NCBI GenBank assembly: GCA_024196135.1
Contig: JAMQCK010000008.1
Span: 220,758 to 284,757 of the forward strand
Direction of reading: 5' to 3'
Length of the DNA stretch: 64,000 bases
DNA from: Pleurotus ostreatus/Saccharomyces cerevisiae fusant
Lineage: Eukaryota > Opisthokonta
Every line of letters starts with the position of its first letter. Positions within the stretch are counted from its first letter, which is position 1. Below are positions 43,201 to 55,400 of the stretch, one piece after another. The notes below the pieces were generated by a model, which saw only the letters and a list, made by a program, of their open reading frames with translations, was not told the origin of the DNA and ran no database searches. The position numbers and the translations under genes were made by a program.

Positions 43201-46200
43201 TTTTTTCCGACAAGCGGCCTCGGTCGAGTCGCTCCGCGCGAGGTACGTTTCATTGCCTTAGCTCGACACTGCGAAACTAACATTACTGATAGGTCGCTTT
43301 CACAATCCTTATCGCTTTCACAGGAGCTTTCCTCGGCACACTCGCGCAAAACTTCCTTTTCAAGTCAAGGGACGAGTAGTGCGCACTCCCCGTCTGACTC
43401 TCAGTCCATGACGTACGGGTCTGGCAATCACTCCCGCCCGAACCTTTCTATCTCCCTGTCGTCCAATGGGGAGCGTTCGGTGTCAAGCTTGGAGAAGGAG
43501 ATTATGCGCCTCCAGGAGGTGCTAAGGGAGCGCGAGACGGAGATATCCGCACTCGAGGAATCATTGAAGGAAGCACACGATAAGAGCGACACGGCGACCT
43601 CGGAAACCTCCGAGCGCGGACCTAGCAAGATTGAAGTTGACCTCCCTATCCTCGTCAACGGAGCCAGCCATGAGAAGGCGGACAGCGCGCACTTGTCTCC
43701 GAAGACACTCGGGCAGTTCGACTCGATTCGGAAGAGCATGGAGATCAGGGATGGCTTCTCTATCCCAGACGGCGATTCCGACGGTGCGAATGCCGCTATG
43801 ATCGCAGAGAGGGACGAGAGTCTCGCACGGCTGAATGAGCTCATGCTGTAAGCCCTTCTCACTGCATATTGTATGCTGATGCTGATGACTCGTTTAGTTC
43901 AATGGCGCAGAAGGAGTCGCAGCACCGCGAAGTTGTAGACGATCTGTCCGAGCAGCTGACCACCGTAAGGCGGCAGCTTGACGACCTCACGACTCTGAAC
44001 AGGGATCAGGTATGTGCCCGAGAGGTTGCGAACGGCATCGTATGTCTGATGTCAATGCTCAGGCCCTGAACATGTCTGGTGAAATCGACGCCATGCAGCG
44101 GAAGTATGTCGCCGACCTCGCTGCTCTGGAGGAGACGCAGAAGCGCGAGGCCGAGCTCGTCGAGTCTTTGAAGAAGGCTGACGAGGAGCACGCCGCGACC
44201 GTCGCACAACTGCGCGCCGACCACGAAGCTGCTATGAACGCCAAAGCCGCCGAAGTCGATGAGCTTATTTCTCGCCTGAAGGCCGAGCACGATGCCGCCC
44301 TCAGCAGTGTTCGTGAAGAACTTGTTGCCGCGACAGCCGCTCTCGAGCAGTCTCGTGCGGACCACGAGAAGTCTTTCGGCGAGCTGGAGGCCAAACATGC
44401 TGCCGAGCTTGAGCGTCACTTGCAGGAGGCGAACGAGGTTTTGGCACGTACTCGAGAGGAGCACGAGGCGGCACTGGCCAAGCTTGCGGCCGAGCACGCT
44501 GATGTCCTGCGCAAGAAGGAAGACGAGTCGAATGCGGTCCTCCACAAGACCGAGGAGGACTACTACAACGTCCTGACCAAGCTTCGCAGCGACCATGCCG
44601 AGACCCTCGAGCGCCAGAAGGCCGAGACTGAAGCCGCGCTGGAGCGCCTCCGCGACGAGCATGCCGGTCAGATGCGTATGGCCACCATTGCGCAGGAAGG
44701 GTCCCTTTCGGAGTCGGAGTCAGCACGAAACCTAGCCCTCAAGGAGCTACAGGAGGAACACGCTGCTGCCGTCTTACGCAAGGATTCCTCCTTCGCCGAG
44801 GAACTCGAGCGCGTCAAGGGCGAGCATGCGCGTGCTCTGGCTACGAAGGACGAGGACTTCAACATTCAGCTCGAGAAGACCCGCGCCGAGCACGAAGGTA
44901 TCCTCTCACGCATGAAGGAGACCTGGCGCGACGAGGCTGAACGGCTGAACGGTTTGCTGGAGGCTGCGAAACAGGAGTCCGCCGCGTCCGCTGCACAGTC
45001 GCAGAAGGCGTTCGACGAGGCTACGCAGGCTCTGAAGGAGGAACAGGCTGCTCTGTTGGCCGAAGTCACGAAGGGTCACGAGGAACAGCTGTCCCAGTTG
45101 CGCAGCGAGCACGACGCCGCCCTTCGTGAATCGTCGGAGAAGCTCGAGGCCGAGCGCCAGGAGCTCCTCAAGTCGCATGTCGAGGAGGTCGCGAAGCTGA
45201 AGGCCGAGCATCAGCAGGCTCTTGCCGAGCTCAACGAGACCTTGGTCGCATTGCAGGCCGAACGTCAGGATGCTCTGGAGAATGCCAGGCAAGCGGCCGA
45301 GCGCTCATTCGCCGAGGAGCAGGAGCGTCTGCACGCGACTCTGGAGGACTTGAAGGCTCAGCACGCTCAAGAGGTGGAGACCTGGACGAAAGATCGTGCA
45401 CTCCTTGTTCAGGAGCTTGAGGCCGAGAAGGCCGCCGCCGACAAGCTTGCCGCGTCGCAGCAGGCACTCGAGCAGACCCATCGCCGGGCTCTCGACGAGA
45501 AGGATGCCGCCTTCGAGGCCCTGAAGGACGATCTGACCTCCGTTACGAGCCAGCGCAACGAGTTCCAGTCGGAGGTCGAGGACCTTCGCTCGGAGTTGGC
45601 TCAGCACCGCGAGGAACAGACTCGCCTTCTCGAGGAGGCCCGTAGCGAGAGGACGACCGCTGTCGAGCAGCTTACGGAAGAGTTGGCAACAACTTCGGAC
45701 CAGCGAGACGACCTGGAGGCCGAGGTCGCTACCCTCAGAGCTGAGCTGGACAAGACGCGTAAGGAGCAGTCCAAGCTTGTGCAGGAGGCTTCCAAACGGG
45801 ACTCCCTCGTCGATGAGCTCGAACGTCATCGCTCCATGATTGCGGAGATGCAGGACGCGCTCCAGAAGGTCAAGGACGAGAAGGACACCTTGCAGACTGA
45901 GAAGACCCGCTCGGATACCATGTTGCGCGACTTGCAAGCACAGCTCGTTCGCAGCTCCTCGCCACCGACTGTCCGCTCGCCAGTGGAGCGCAACCGGTCA
46001 AATCTGCCGCCCATGAAACTCCCACCACCAACACCGCCTCCCTCCGTTCCTCCTCCGCCGGCTCCGCGACACATGAACGGCGACGCCAACGGCAGCGTCT
46101 CATCCGCCGCCTCTAGCGCTCCGAGTGCGCTCGCATCTTCCACCTCCTCACGCGATTCCACGCTCGACTCGCCCGCGACGTCAGTAGCTACGCCAACCAT

Positions 46201-46688
46201 CAACGGACCGGACCCTAAGGTGGTCGCGAAGATGGAGGAGCAGGCGAAGCATATCGACGAGCAGGAGGCGATGATCAAGACGCTGAACAAGCAACTGTCG
46301 CACTGCGAGAGCGATTTGCAGACGCATATGGATCTCGTCTCCACGCTCGAGACGTCTTTGGGCGACTCGGAAAAGAACCGTACGTGTTCATCTTTCGTTT
46401 CTCGCCTCCTCCGTACTTACCGCCGCATTAGTCCGCAAAGCTCGTATGCACGCAACCGAGCTCGCAAGGGAGCGAGACACGTTGAATACGAAGATGGAGG
46501 CCTTGCGGAGGGAGCTCGAAGAGGCCAAGCGCGAAGTCACGAATGTGCGCCGGTCTATCGTCGAGGAGAAGCAGTCTTTGGAACAGCGTCTCGACGAGGA
46601 GCGCCGGGCCAAAGAGCGTGCGCGGCAGCAGTTGGACTCGCGTATGGAAGAGCTCCAAAAGCGCAAGTCCAAGTTCGCATGTCTCTGA
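40279..46688 (+). CDS. Long N-terminal-motor kinesin with coiled-coil stalk (kinesin-4-like)
   Basis: Predicted plus-end microtubule motor of about 2,000 residues. The first exon ([15 protein letters not shown]) splices to [11 protein letters not shown] at about 40371. Motor motifs: GQTSSGKT (P-loop, near 40670), [11 protein letters not shown] (switch I, 41103 on), DLAGSE (switch II, 41433 on, with LKRT after an intron), [19 protein letters not shown] and [23 protein letters not shown] 60-residue Ser/Gly/Pro-rich insert sits between switch I and switch II, in the loop that is often long in kinesin-4. The stalk (about 41850-45950) is nearly continuous Glu/Ala/Lys heptads, including many EEHAAAL-type repeats. 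A Pro-rich hinge ([21 protein letters not shown], near 46010) and another coiled coil precede the stop at 46686-46688. Subfamily placement is inference. Confidence 0.87.
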
Positions 46689-47210
46689 TCGCCTCTCCTC
46701 CGTTTGCGTCGGGTCTTTTTATTCTCTTATTTCGCCTGTTCGCTTGCCGGGTTTGGATCGTTCGCTCTGTTGTTTACTCATCTCTTCCTCTCTGTTTTCG
46801 CCGTATATATCGGCTTGCACGCTCTTTGCCGGCGCGACCTCTCCGCACCATTATACACTACTTGCTTGGCATACCCCCTCCATCTATGGCTACCCTTCCT
46901 GTTACCTCTATGTTCCCCTTAGTAGAATATACCAGCTATGCAACGCAGGGCGCGAAGCACCAATGACCAAGCTCGTTCACACCCGATGTTCTACACCCGC
47001 CGAGGGGTGGCGGCGTGGGCGCAATGTGGGTCCGGCCAGAGGCCGGGGTCGCCCCGTGGCACAATGCGGCACGAAAAACGGGTATCTTTTTCCCGCGGGG
47101 TAAAAAAATATAGCACGTAACGTCAACCGCCTCCTCTTCGTCTCAACCGCCATCTCCGCCGCCCTCCCTTCTCTTCCTTCCCTCTACCTAGATTATTCTA
47201 ATTGTCCGTC
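46689..47210. other. Intergenic region
   Basis: 3' flank of the kinesin with pyrimidine-rich tracts, then the promoter of the SDR gene. An AT-rich run (TAAAAAAATATA near 47101) may be the core promoter. No gene was recognised. Confidence 0.4.
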
Positions 47211-48687
47211 ATGTCGCCGGCGACTGTTGCTGCTGGCCGTCTCGCGCTTCGTAGCACCCCGCACAGACTTGCGCTCGCCCCCCGCGCATCGTCGGTCGTG
47301 GCGCGTTCGAATGCGCGGTTGTTTTCCCAGACGGCTGCGGCTCGCGTGCCTTCCCTCCCTCAGTTCTCTATGCAGGGGAAGGTGTGTAGGAGCTACTGGT
47401 GAGGGGGAGACAAGCACTGAAAACACATTGTTCAGGTGTGCATGGTCACTGGTGCCGCGCGGGGTTTGGGCAACGAGTTCTGCAGAGCCTTTGTTGACTC
47501 GTACGTCGGAGCTTGCTGATAGGGCTTCTACGCGTACTCACGGGCGAATGATAGCGGTTGCACGTCCCTAGCCATCGTCGATCTCAAGCAGGAGGAGGCG
47601 GAGGCTGCGGCATCCGAACTGGCCAACTACGCATGCGGTCAGTCAATTTTCCTAGTACATGCTGGCATTGACCAGTGACTGAACACTTTGAAAGTGAACA
47701 GCGACCTGAAGCCCGAGGACGTGAAGATTATCGGTGTCGAGTGTGATGTCTCGTCGGAGCGCTCAGTCCAGAAGGCGTTCGCGACCGTCACGTCCACGTT
47801 CGGCCGGGTAGACAGCGTCGTCGCGTCTGCTGGTGAGTTATCTTGCCTATCTCCCCCTGCATGTCCACTCATGACGTCGCAGGTATCGTCGAGAACTACT
47901 CCGCCTTCGAGTATGTATTGATTGCATGCTTCTCGCGCGTGGAGCGCCCGTCTCATGTCTTCCCAGCTACCCCTTCGACCGGATAAAGCGCCTGTACGAC
48001 ATCAACGTCCACGGCGCCTTCTTCACCGCTCGTGAAGCCGCCCGGAACATGATCCCGCAAGGTGGTGGCGCTATCGTTCTGGTGGCCAGCATGAGTGCCA
48101 ACGTCAGTCACTTGGCTATTCTACCTCGGTGGCTATCGTACTGACCCGTGCTCTCATAGATCGTCAACATCCCGCAGGTTCGTCGCATGACAGGTCTTGC
48201 GCGTACTCATCTGTTCAACTTGTTTGTTTACAGCCGCAAACCCCATACAACGCCTCCAAGGCTGGTGAGTATCAGCACCTGTCTTCATTGCCCTTGTACT
48301 GACGTTCCTACAGCCGTAAGGCACATGGCGTCGTCCTTGGGTGTCGAGTGGGCCAAGAAGGGTGTCCGGGTTAACGTCCTCAGCCCGGGTTACATGTTGA
48401 CCAAGCTCACGCGGACGATTTTGGCGCACGACCAGGAGCTCAAGAAGACCTGGGAGAGCCTGACGCCTATGGGTCGCGTACGTTGCATCCCTCCTATTTT
48501 CTGATTAACATCGCTGACATCCACGTAGATGGGCGAGCCCGAAGATCTTGCTGTGGGTATCCTAGGTCCTACTTGCGACCATCTACTAACATTCTGCTAG
48601 GGCGCTATCGTCTTCCTTGCCTCTGACGCCTCTCGTTTCATGACCGGTACTGAGATCCGCGTGGACGGCGGTTACACGATCATCTAA
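47211..48687 (+). CDS. Short-chain dehydrogenase/reductase with mitochondrial-type leader
   Basis: Predicted NAD(P)-dependent oxidoreductase of the classical SDR family. The ATG at 47211 gives an Arg/Ala/Ser-rich leader of about 50 residues with no acidic residue (MSPATVAAGRLALRSTPHRL...), suggesting import into mitochondria. Cofactor motif TGAARGLG is near 47440-47470 and CDVSSERSV near 47742. The NAG-like motif appears as ASAGIVENYSAF, and NVHGAFFTAREAARNMI is near 48005. The catalytic Ser is in VASMSAN, and YNASKAAVRHMASSLGVEWA carries the catalytic Tyr and Lys. RVNVLSPGYMLTKLT and the C-terminal TGTEIRVDGGYTII complete the fold. About eight introns. The specific substrate (sugar alcohol or other polyol is common for this group) is not shown. 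Confidence 0.88.
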
Positions 48688-49112
48688 ACCATTCTTTATT
48701 CTTACTTTTTGCTGGGTGCGGGTTCCTCGACAGCGCGGATGACTACACCACCGACTGAGGACTCGATATGTCACCATGGAATGGGCGGACGAATCTGACT
48801 ACACCATATACATAGAGGTACACTACGCCAATGACCTGAATCTAGTCCTTTGCTGTTTGTTGCTTTGCTGTATCCACCTGTGTGCTCTCGTCGTTCCGGG
48901 GTCTTGGGGGGCTGCTCACTGTTTTCTATAGGGAATATATGTGCTGAGGGAATGTGCCGGCGTGCATGGGAAGTGCTTGTTATCGACGGGGAAGGCGCTT
49001 CCTTATTTGGCAATCATTGTTGTTTCGGGATCCGGCCGGCGTGATGCCGGTGGCCGACGCGCGCGATCGTGGAGCGCGTCGTCCCCTTAATATTCACTTG
49101 CTTCCGACGACC
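48688..49112. other. Intergenic region upstream of the WC-2 gene
   Basis: Spacer with the 3' flank of the SDR gene and the promoter of the GATA/PAS gene. Short frames only, and no motif recognised. Confidence 0.4.
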
Positions 49113-50436
49113 ATGTCTACAGTCCACGGCCGCTACCCCCCTACGCTGCCTCGGACGTCGTCGGGCTCGGGTACTTCCCAGCTCTTTGAATTTACAAAGC
49201 GGAAACGCTGGGCAGACCTCCTTGTCACTGAGCTCGCGGACGCTATCATTCTGGTTCTGGGTGTCCCTAATCCAAAGATCCTATACTGCGGTGCGGCCGT
49301 CGAAGAGCTACTAGGATGGAGGGATACGGACGTTATTGACCTCGACCTCACCGAGCTCATGAACCGTGCGTAGAACGTCTTCTTACACGTGCGGACCCTA
49401 ATTCGCTTCCCTCCCAGAGGACGACCAGCATGTCTTCCAAACGGCCTTTCACGACAGCGTCAATACTGAGCAGGAGCTATTGTCTTATGTCCGGTTGAAA
49501 TGCAACAACACTAAGGACGCGTCGCACACAACGACTGCAGCGTATCATCATCAACAAATGCATGGCCAAATCCCGCAACAGCCAGCGCAGGAAGTCTTGT
49601 TCGAGATCAAGGGTTATCCGCATTATCACCCCGACAGGTCTAAATGCTGGTGCTTTTTTGCCACGGCGAGGCCGTATCCGAGCAGGAATACCGCAATGTG
49701 AGCGGGAAGCTCACCGAAGTTCACAGGGACGCCGAACTCACCTTGATACTTCCCCAGGCTGAACACGTTCTTCGACCTCAAAATCGAGAACGAGCGCTTG
49801 CAACAACGCCTCGTTGAGCTCCGGAGTCAACAGCCCGCACCTGGTGCCTCAAATGGTGCTCCCTCCGCATCCCCTATAACAGCGACTGCTGCAAACTCCT
49901 TCACGAGTTCGTCATCTTATCCCGCCACGACTTCATCGTACGCCGCAAGCTCTTCGGCTTATCCTCATGGTCCAGCCGCTCAAAGCTCCTTCTACGGCGA
50001 CGTCACTAGCCCAGTAACAAGAACGAATTACGACCCAAATTCCATGTATGGTGGCACCTCCTTCGGCGCCCCTGCCCATGCGTCTGCCCCTGAAGAAGAT
50101 GACGACGGCTCCAGCAAGAAGAAGAGGGTATGTGTTTCGGCCTATCTTCTTCGTGCGCTCATAGCTTATAATACTCGTAGAAAAAGTCGCACGCTGGCGA
50201 GCAGTACGTTTGCATAACATGCGGGAGGACTGACTCTCCTGAGTGGAGAAAGGTAACGTTTCCTTATCCACCTTGTCCTGCGTAGTGTACTGACGCTTTT
50301 TCAGGGACCATTGGGTCCGAAGACCCTCTGCAACGCATGCGGTCTGCGCTGGGCGAAGCAACAGCGCAAGACGGACGATCAGCCAGCTGAAGGTCCTGGC
50401 TCCGGTCCCGGCCCCGGCCCCGGTAATCCTGCCTAA
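49113..50436 (+). CDS. WC2: White-collar-2-like GATA transcription factor with PAS domain
   Basis: Predicted partner of the blue-light receptor WC-1 that binds light-responsive promoters. The ATG at 49113 begins [20 protein letters not shown]. The PAS domain spans several exons: [74 protein letters not shown] and [17 protein letters not shown] short helix ([21 protein letters not shown]) and a Ser/Ala/Tyr-rich linker follow. One GATA-type zinc finger ([20 protein letters not shown] then [13 protein letters not shown], about 50210-50360) lies near the end, after a basic run (KKKRKKS) that could serve nuclear import. The Gly/Pro tail ends PGNPA. PAS followed by a single GATA finger is the WC-2 layout. 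Six or so introns. Confidence 0.92.
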
Positions 50437-52343
50437 TCGGACACATTGTATCTTTGCATCTCTGCCGCTTTTCGTTATTCGGTCTCTCAGCTGTCCTGTA
50501 TACTGGCTTTTAGCATTCCCATATTCCTGACCCCACTTCCCCTGCGATTTCGTCTGCCCTCAGCCCCACGTTTTGTCATCCCGCCCTGCTATCGCTGTGG
50601 TCTATATATTAGTTCTGCCGCCCTTGTCATGCATTACGCATCAGTACCTTAGGTTCATTTTATTCGACGCCATTTTCCAGATGTTCGGTAGCTGCCTGTG
50701 TGTGCTCTCGTATGTTTCTCATCGCAACTTGGACTGTAGGCGTAGCGGCTTAAGTGGCATCGAAGGTGAGTCACCTTGCTTGCAAGGTATCTACACCTGT
50801 CTTATTGACGACGCCACGAGTTTTTTTGCGGCATAAGTACAAACAATCGATGTCATTCGTCACCTGTCCGCGATAGCGCTCTTGTCGGCGCTTCGGGACA
50901 CCCGAGAGGGAACTTGCCGTCCCGCCCTATCTGAATGGGTAAGGAATTGAAAACACACAATTCAGAGAAAGAACCCGTAGATAAAGGGCTTTCATGGCAA
51001 ACGCAAAACAATGGTTGGAACGAAGTTGGAATGAGGCGTTGAGGTACAACGGCAAAGTCCGGTGTCGGCACCGACAAATCACCTGATTGGTTGAACTCCA
51101 GGTCGGCGTCTTGCGCGCCATCTTCACCACGCTTCCTTTACTTTCCTCGCTTGTAATGATACGTATTGGCCACCTGTATTCACTATGCATATATGAGTAG
51201 CAAGAAGGATGCCTACGCGATGGCTAGTGCTTTCTACTTCGGACTGCCCTTGCCGTGACCAATCCTGACATGAGATGGGCGGAGAATAGAGGAGACAATC
51301 CTTGAGGTGCGTAACAACTCAATTGTTTTGAGATACTGTATGTGAGATACTAGCCGTCAAGCAAGCTCCCGGCATACGGAAGGTACTTCTCAAACGAAGG
51401 ACTTGCACAGAGTGTCCGCGTGCTTTGTTCTTCATCCCACCCATTGCGACGGCTCGCGAGTCCTGCATCGCTTCACCCCGCACAGGCGCGAGGAAGGAAA
51501 TATAGATGAAAGGAATCTCGCGCATGGTTACCGCTTTTGCAGGTGGCGATGGCGGGCGTCATAAATTGGACGAGGGAAGAAAGAGAATTGTGTGGCCGCA
51601 ATGCTTCGGAGGGTAGGGAAGACGGGCGCGAGCATGCTCACCTGCATGCCTGGCGTCGTTGACTTACTGTGCGGGAAGGGGGAGACAAAGGGGAGAGGGA
51701 TTGGGTGTAGATATATGAGGTCAAATTCTCATCGGCAGTCCGCAGGAAGGCGTACCTGCAGTGCGGTGAGCGACCGTCGTGCGTAAGCCATCCCCTTAAG
51801 AGAGGCCGAGAGCTCAAGCCGTGAATCAACACGGCGCTAAGCGCATGCACTAGGGCCCAGGGAGAAGGAAATCTGGAGACACGAATCGACCTCTCCATCG
51901 AATAAGCGGGGCGAAGAAAGGTGAGGAGAGGGCGAGGGGGAACTAGCAAGGGGGCGTCGTTGTGCAGGTGCATGCAAGCAGAAAGCTCGCAGGCGCAAAA
52001 AAAACTCTCTTTAATTCGACCTCTATCGAGGCGCGCAAAAAGGACAGGGAGACCTTTGGAGAATTTGCGCTATTGTCATCCTACAAGCTCGCTAGACATT
52101 ATCATTGCCAGTCGTGTCCGAAGGATCAAACGTTTGAGTACGTACCCGCTGCGCAAGCAAGGTTGAGAGCCGGCCCCGCCGGAGCTTCTCTAGTCCGTCA
52201 ATTCATTTGATTGCTCCGTCCCAACTCATGCCTTCGCTTCTGGAGGATTCGAGACCGTCATGACATGAGTATGCAGTCGCAAAAAACTTCTTGGCTATGG
52301 GAATGCGAAGGTCGGGATACCCTAGGCCAACAGTGCTAACCAG
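50437..52343. other. Gene-poor region of about 1.9 kb
   Basis: The longest apparently non-coding stretch of the window. Frames on both strands are short and show no recognisable domain, and I see no tRNA or rRNA. A short hairpin (GTCGG/CCGAC, about 51063-51080) is the only local structure noted. The right end (52298-52343) carries the conserved upstream sequence of RBR paralogue 3. An unrecognised non-coding RNA cannot be excluded. Confidence 0.4.
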
Positions 52344-52357
52344 ACGTCATCCTAGTA
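52344..52357 (+). promoter_or_regulatory. Conserved ACGTCATCCTAGTA element upstream of RBR paralogue 3
   Basis: Identical to the element before paralogues 1 and 2, here 104-117 bp before the ATG. The match with paralogue 1 extends four bases further (CCGC). Confidence 0.6.
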
Positions 52358-52460
52358 CCGCACAAGGTTTGCATGGCCGGACGCTCGTGCCGTCGGCACT
52401 AGAGAGGACTGGCTGCCTTGCTTCCTCCCGCCCTGCAGTAGTCTACTCTACGCATTCACG

Positions 52461-55400
52461 ATGCAGCGAAATCGACGACCATCGGACGCGCCTATAGCTC
52501 CCTGTCGGGTCTACCTAGCAGGGAATTGTACAAGAGGAAATTGTCGCTTCGCCCACGACGACGATGATGGGGCGGCCTCAAACTCGGTAAGGACACGTTT
52601 CTTACCATAGTGACTTTGCCTGAATTGACATGTGGCTCTTGAAGACTCTTGGGCAGCACGGCACCCGGCACAGACGAAACGCACCTAGAGGGGCAAGAGC
52701 GCGTCACCCTCTTGTCAATGGTAATGTTGCTTGTGTATCGTATTTGAAGATGCTCAACTTGCAGCAGCGCGTTCAGGCGCGAATAATGACACCAACGACG
52801 GCACAAAGAGGTGCTCGTATTTCAGCAGAGGAAACTATACCCGAGGCGAGAATTGCTGCTTCATTCACGACACGGAGGTGCGCATCTGCAGTGGTCATAC
52901 TAGATGGTGAAACTCATCACGCGTTATATGCAGGTGTCTCCCGGTTCGCCTCGAACCCCTGTATCCCTCACGGACGAGCCAGAATCCTCTTCTACTCTCA
53001 GATCCATGCCAGGTCCATCGAGTCAGCTCGTCCGCCGTGTGCGGGCTGCAGCGAAAGAGGCGGTGAACGAGGCTCTCCATACGCGCATCTCTCAGGAAGA
53101 AGCTGCGCATACCTTCACGACAGTGATGGGTGGATCGATCGTCACTTTCGGCGCAGGCGCCGCCATTCAGTCTTTTGTTTCCGGATTCGACACTTCTACC
53201 GTGAAGATTACCGGTCTCCCCATTCATGCCACCCTCGATTCGATCTCGATTCTGATCGTTGGCCAGGACATTCCTCCGGATTGCTTTTGGATCACTTCGC
53301 ATCACAGAGACAGGCGCGACTGCGAGGTCTTAGTGGACTGCAAGTATGCCGATCAAATCGTCGGTGCGCTGGACGACGCCGAGATAAACGAATGCCTGCT
53401 TCGCGCCACCGTGGTGGACGGGGGCGCGGCCCTGACCGACAACTCGAATCACATGCTCTTTATCTGGTGGAGGGCGCCGGCCGTGAGCTATGTGGCGACG
53501 TATGGATCAACAGCTACAGCGCAAGCTCAGGCCCATGCGCTGAACGGCCAGATACTATGTGGCCGACGAGTACATGTCTTCGTCCAGAATGTGCGGGACG
53601 CAGCTCTTGATGTTCTACCCTCATCGTCGATCATCGTAGACTCCCTCCCCGCCTCTGTCACAACGGAAGAGGTCTCCAGCTTCACGGGCACCGCCGCTGT
53701 CGTCAGGCAGTCGTTGGAGAACTACGACGTCGACACGGCGCTCATCGTCCTGCGCTACCACATCATGCAGCGCGCACCTGGCACCTCAGCGGCCGTGCAC
53801 ATCGAGAACGTCACGCGGCCCAACGAGAGGATGGTGAAGGTCCGAGTGCCTTTCGACGATGGCGATGTGGCGGCACGCGTACGCAAGAGCCTCGAAGGCC
53901 AGAGGAGGTTCTCGTGGAATGGCAACTGGCCTGTGTACACACGCTTGGACGAACCCATGCGGTACAAGCTATCTATCCCGATACGGCAGTTCGACATCCA
54001 GAAAAGACAATGGGATGAGCTCGCTAGCGGCGGAACAGGCGCCTCGTTGAAGATCGACGTCCCTCGCTTCCTTGATCGACCGCACGTCTTCATACAGATA
54101 CTGGGCAGGGAGAAACAAGCTATGGGGCAGCTCAAAGTACGCGCCGAGGACCTTGCTCGGGGCGTGGACTTGGGAGTTTGGCCTATTGGTCTCACCGAAC
54201 AGTATCTGGATGTCGTGGCGGATTGCACAGAAACTTTCATCCTGCACGACACGCAGACTTGCAGGCTGAAGGTCTTTGGCGCACCGGCTGCGATCCTTCG
54301 AGCGCGCGAAGAGATCAAGGCAGAAGAGGACCGTCTGGCTCAGCAGGCGATGTCGTTCCCGATAGATGCGGCGCTCGTGTCGTACTTCCTGCGCCAGGGG
54401 ATTCTCTCTCTGAAAGAGGAGCTCGGGGAGGAAAATGCGAGAATGCGTGGACCTCGCGCTCGGTGCTGCATAGAAGTACGTGGCGGTGAAGCGGCCCGCC
54501 GCGCGGTTCAGCGACATATGATGGAAGCTATGACCTATCGCTCCGCTGCGACGGCGGGAGCTATATGTCCCGTCTGCTTCATGGAACCCTCCGCGCCATT
54601 CCGTCTGGGGTGTGGCCACGTCTACTGCACGACTTGCGCTAAACATTTGCTCTCGAGCGCTACGGAGAACAAGATCTTCCCGCTTTTCTGTATAGGGGAG
54701 GACGCCACCTGCAGAGTGCCCATACCGATCCCGACAATCCGCAAATTTCTCACTCAGGACGCAGTGACAAAGCTGTTCGATGCTGCCTTTGCGACGCATA
54801 TGGAACGGAACGCGAACCAGCTCAAGTACTGCCGAACTGCAGCCTGCGGGCAGGTATACAATACCTCTGGCGATCGGCGGTTCTTGACTTGCCCATCATG
54901 CTTCGCTACTGCCTGCACTGGATGCAACGAAGGCGCGCATGTGGGCTGGACGTGCGAAGAGAACGCACCGGACGTCCGACGGAAGCACGACGAGGAATTG
55001 AACGAGGCCCTCATCGCTGAGCAGAACCACAAGCGCTGCCCGAACTGCAGGGTCCTCGTCGAGAAGACGGAGGGTTGCAACCACATGCAATGCAGTGGGT
55101 GCCAGACGCACTTCTGCTGGCGATGTACCCAAGCGTTCCCGACTGGCCGGGCAGTCTACACCCACATGTCCGAGGCTCATGGAGGGATGTACGGCGAGGA
55201 TCCTACTCCGGCTCCTTTCGGGCGCGCGCTACCAGTTCAGGCAGACCAGCTGAGACCTTTTCCTGGAAATGACTTTGGGTTTGGGCACTATGATGCGGCA
55301 GAGCAACTTCGCATATGGCAGGCAATCGAGGCAACGAGGCGGGCACGACGTAGGAACTTTGGACTGATACACGCTCAAGCCCTCCACCCACCACATGCCG

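Noticed and set aside
45305..46344. Leu-rich and Ser-rich antisense frames under the kinesin tail
   Set aside because: These are composition-driven shadows of the heptad repeats, with no splice support and no recognised domain.
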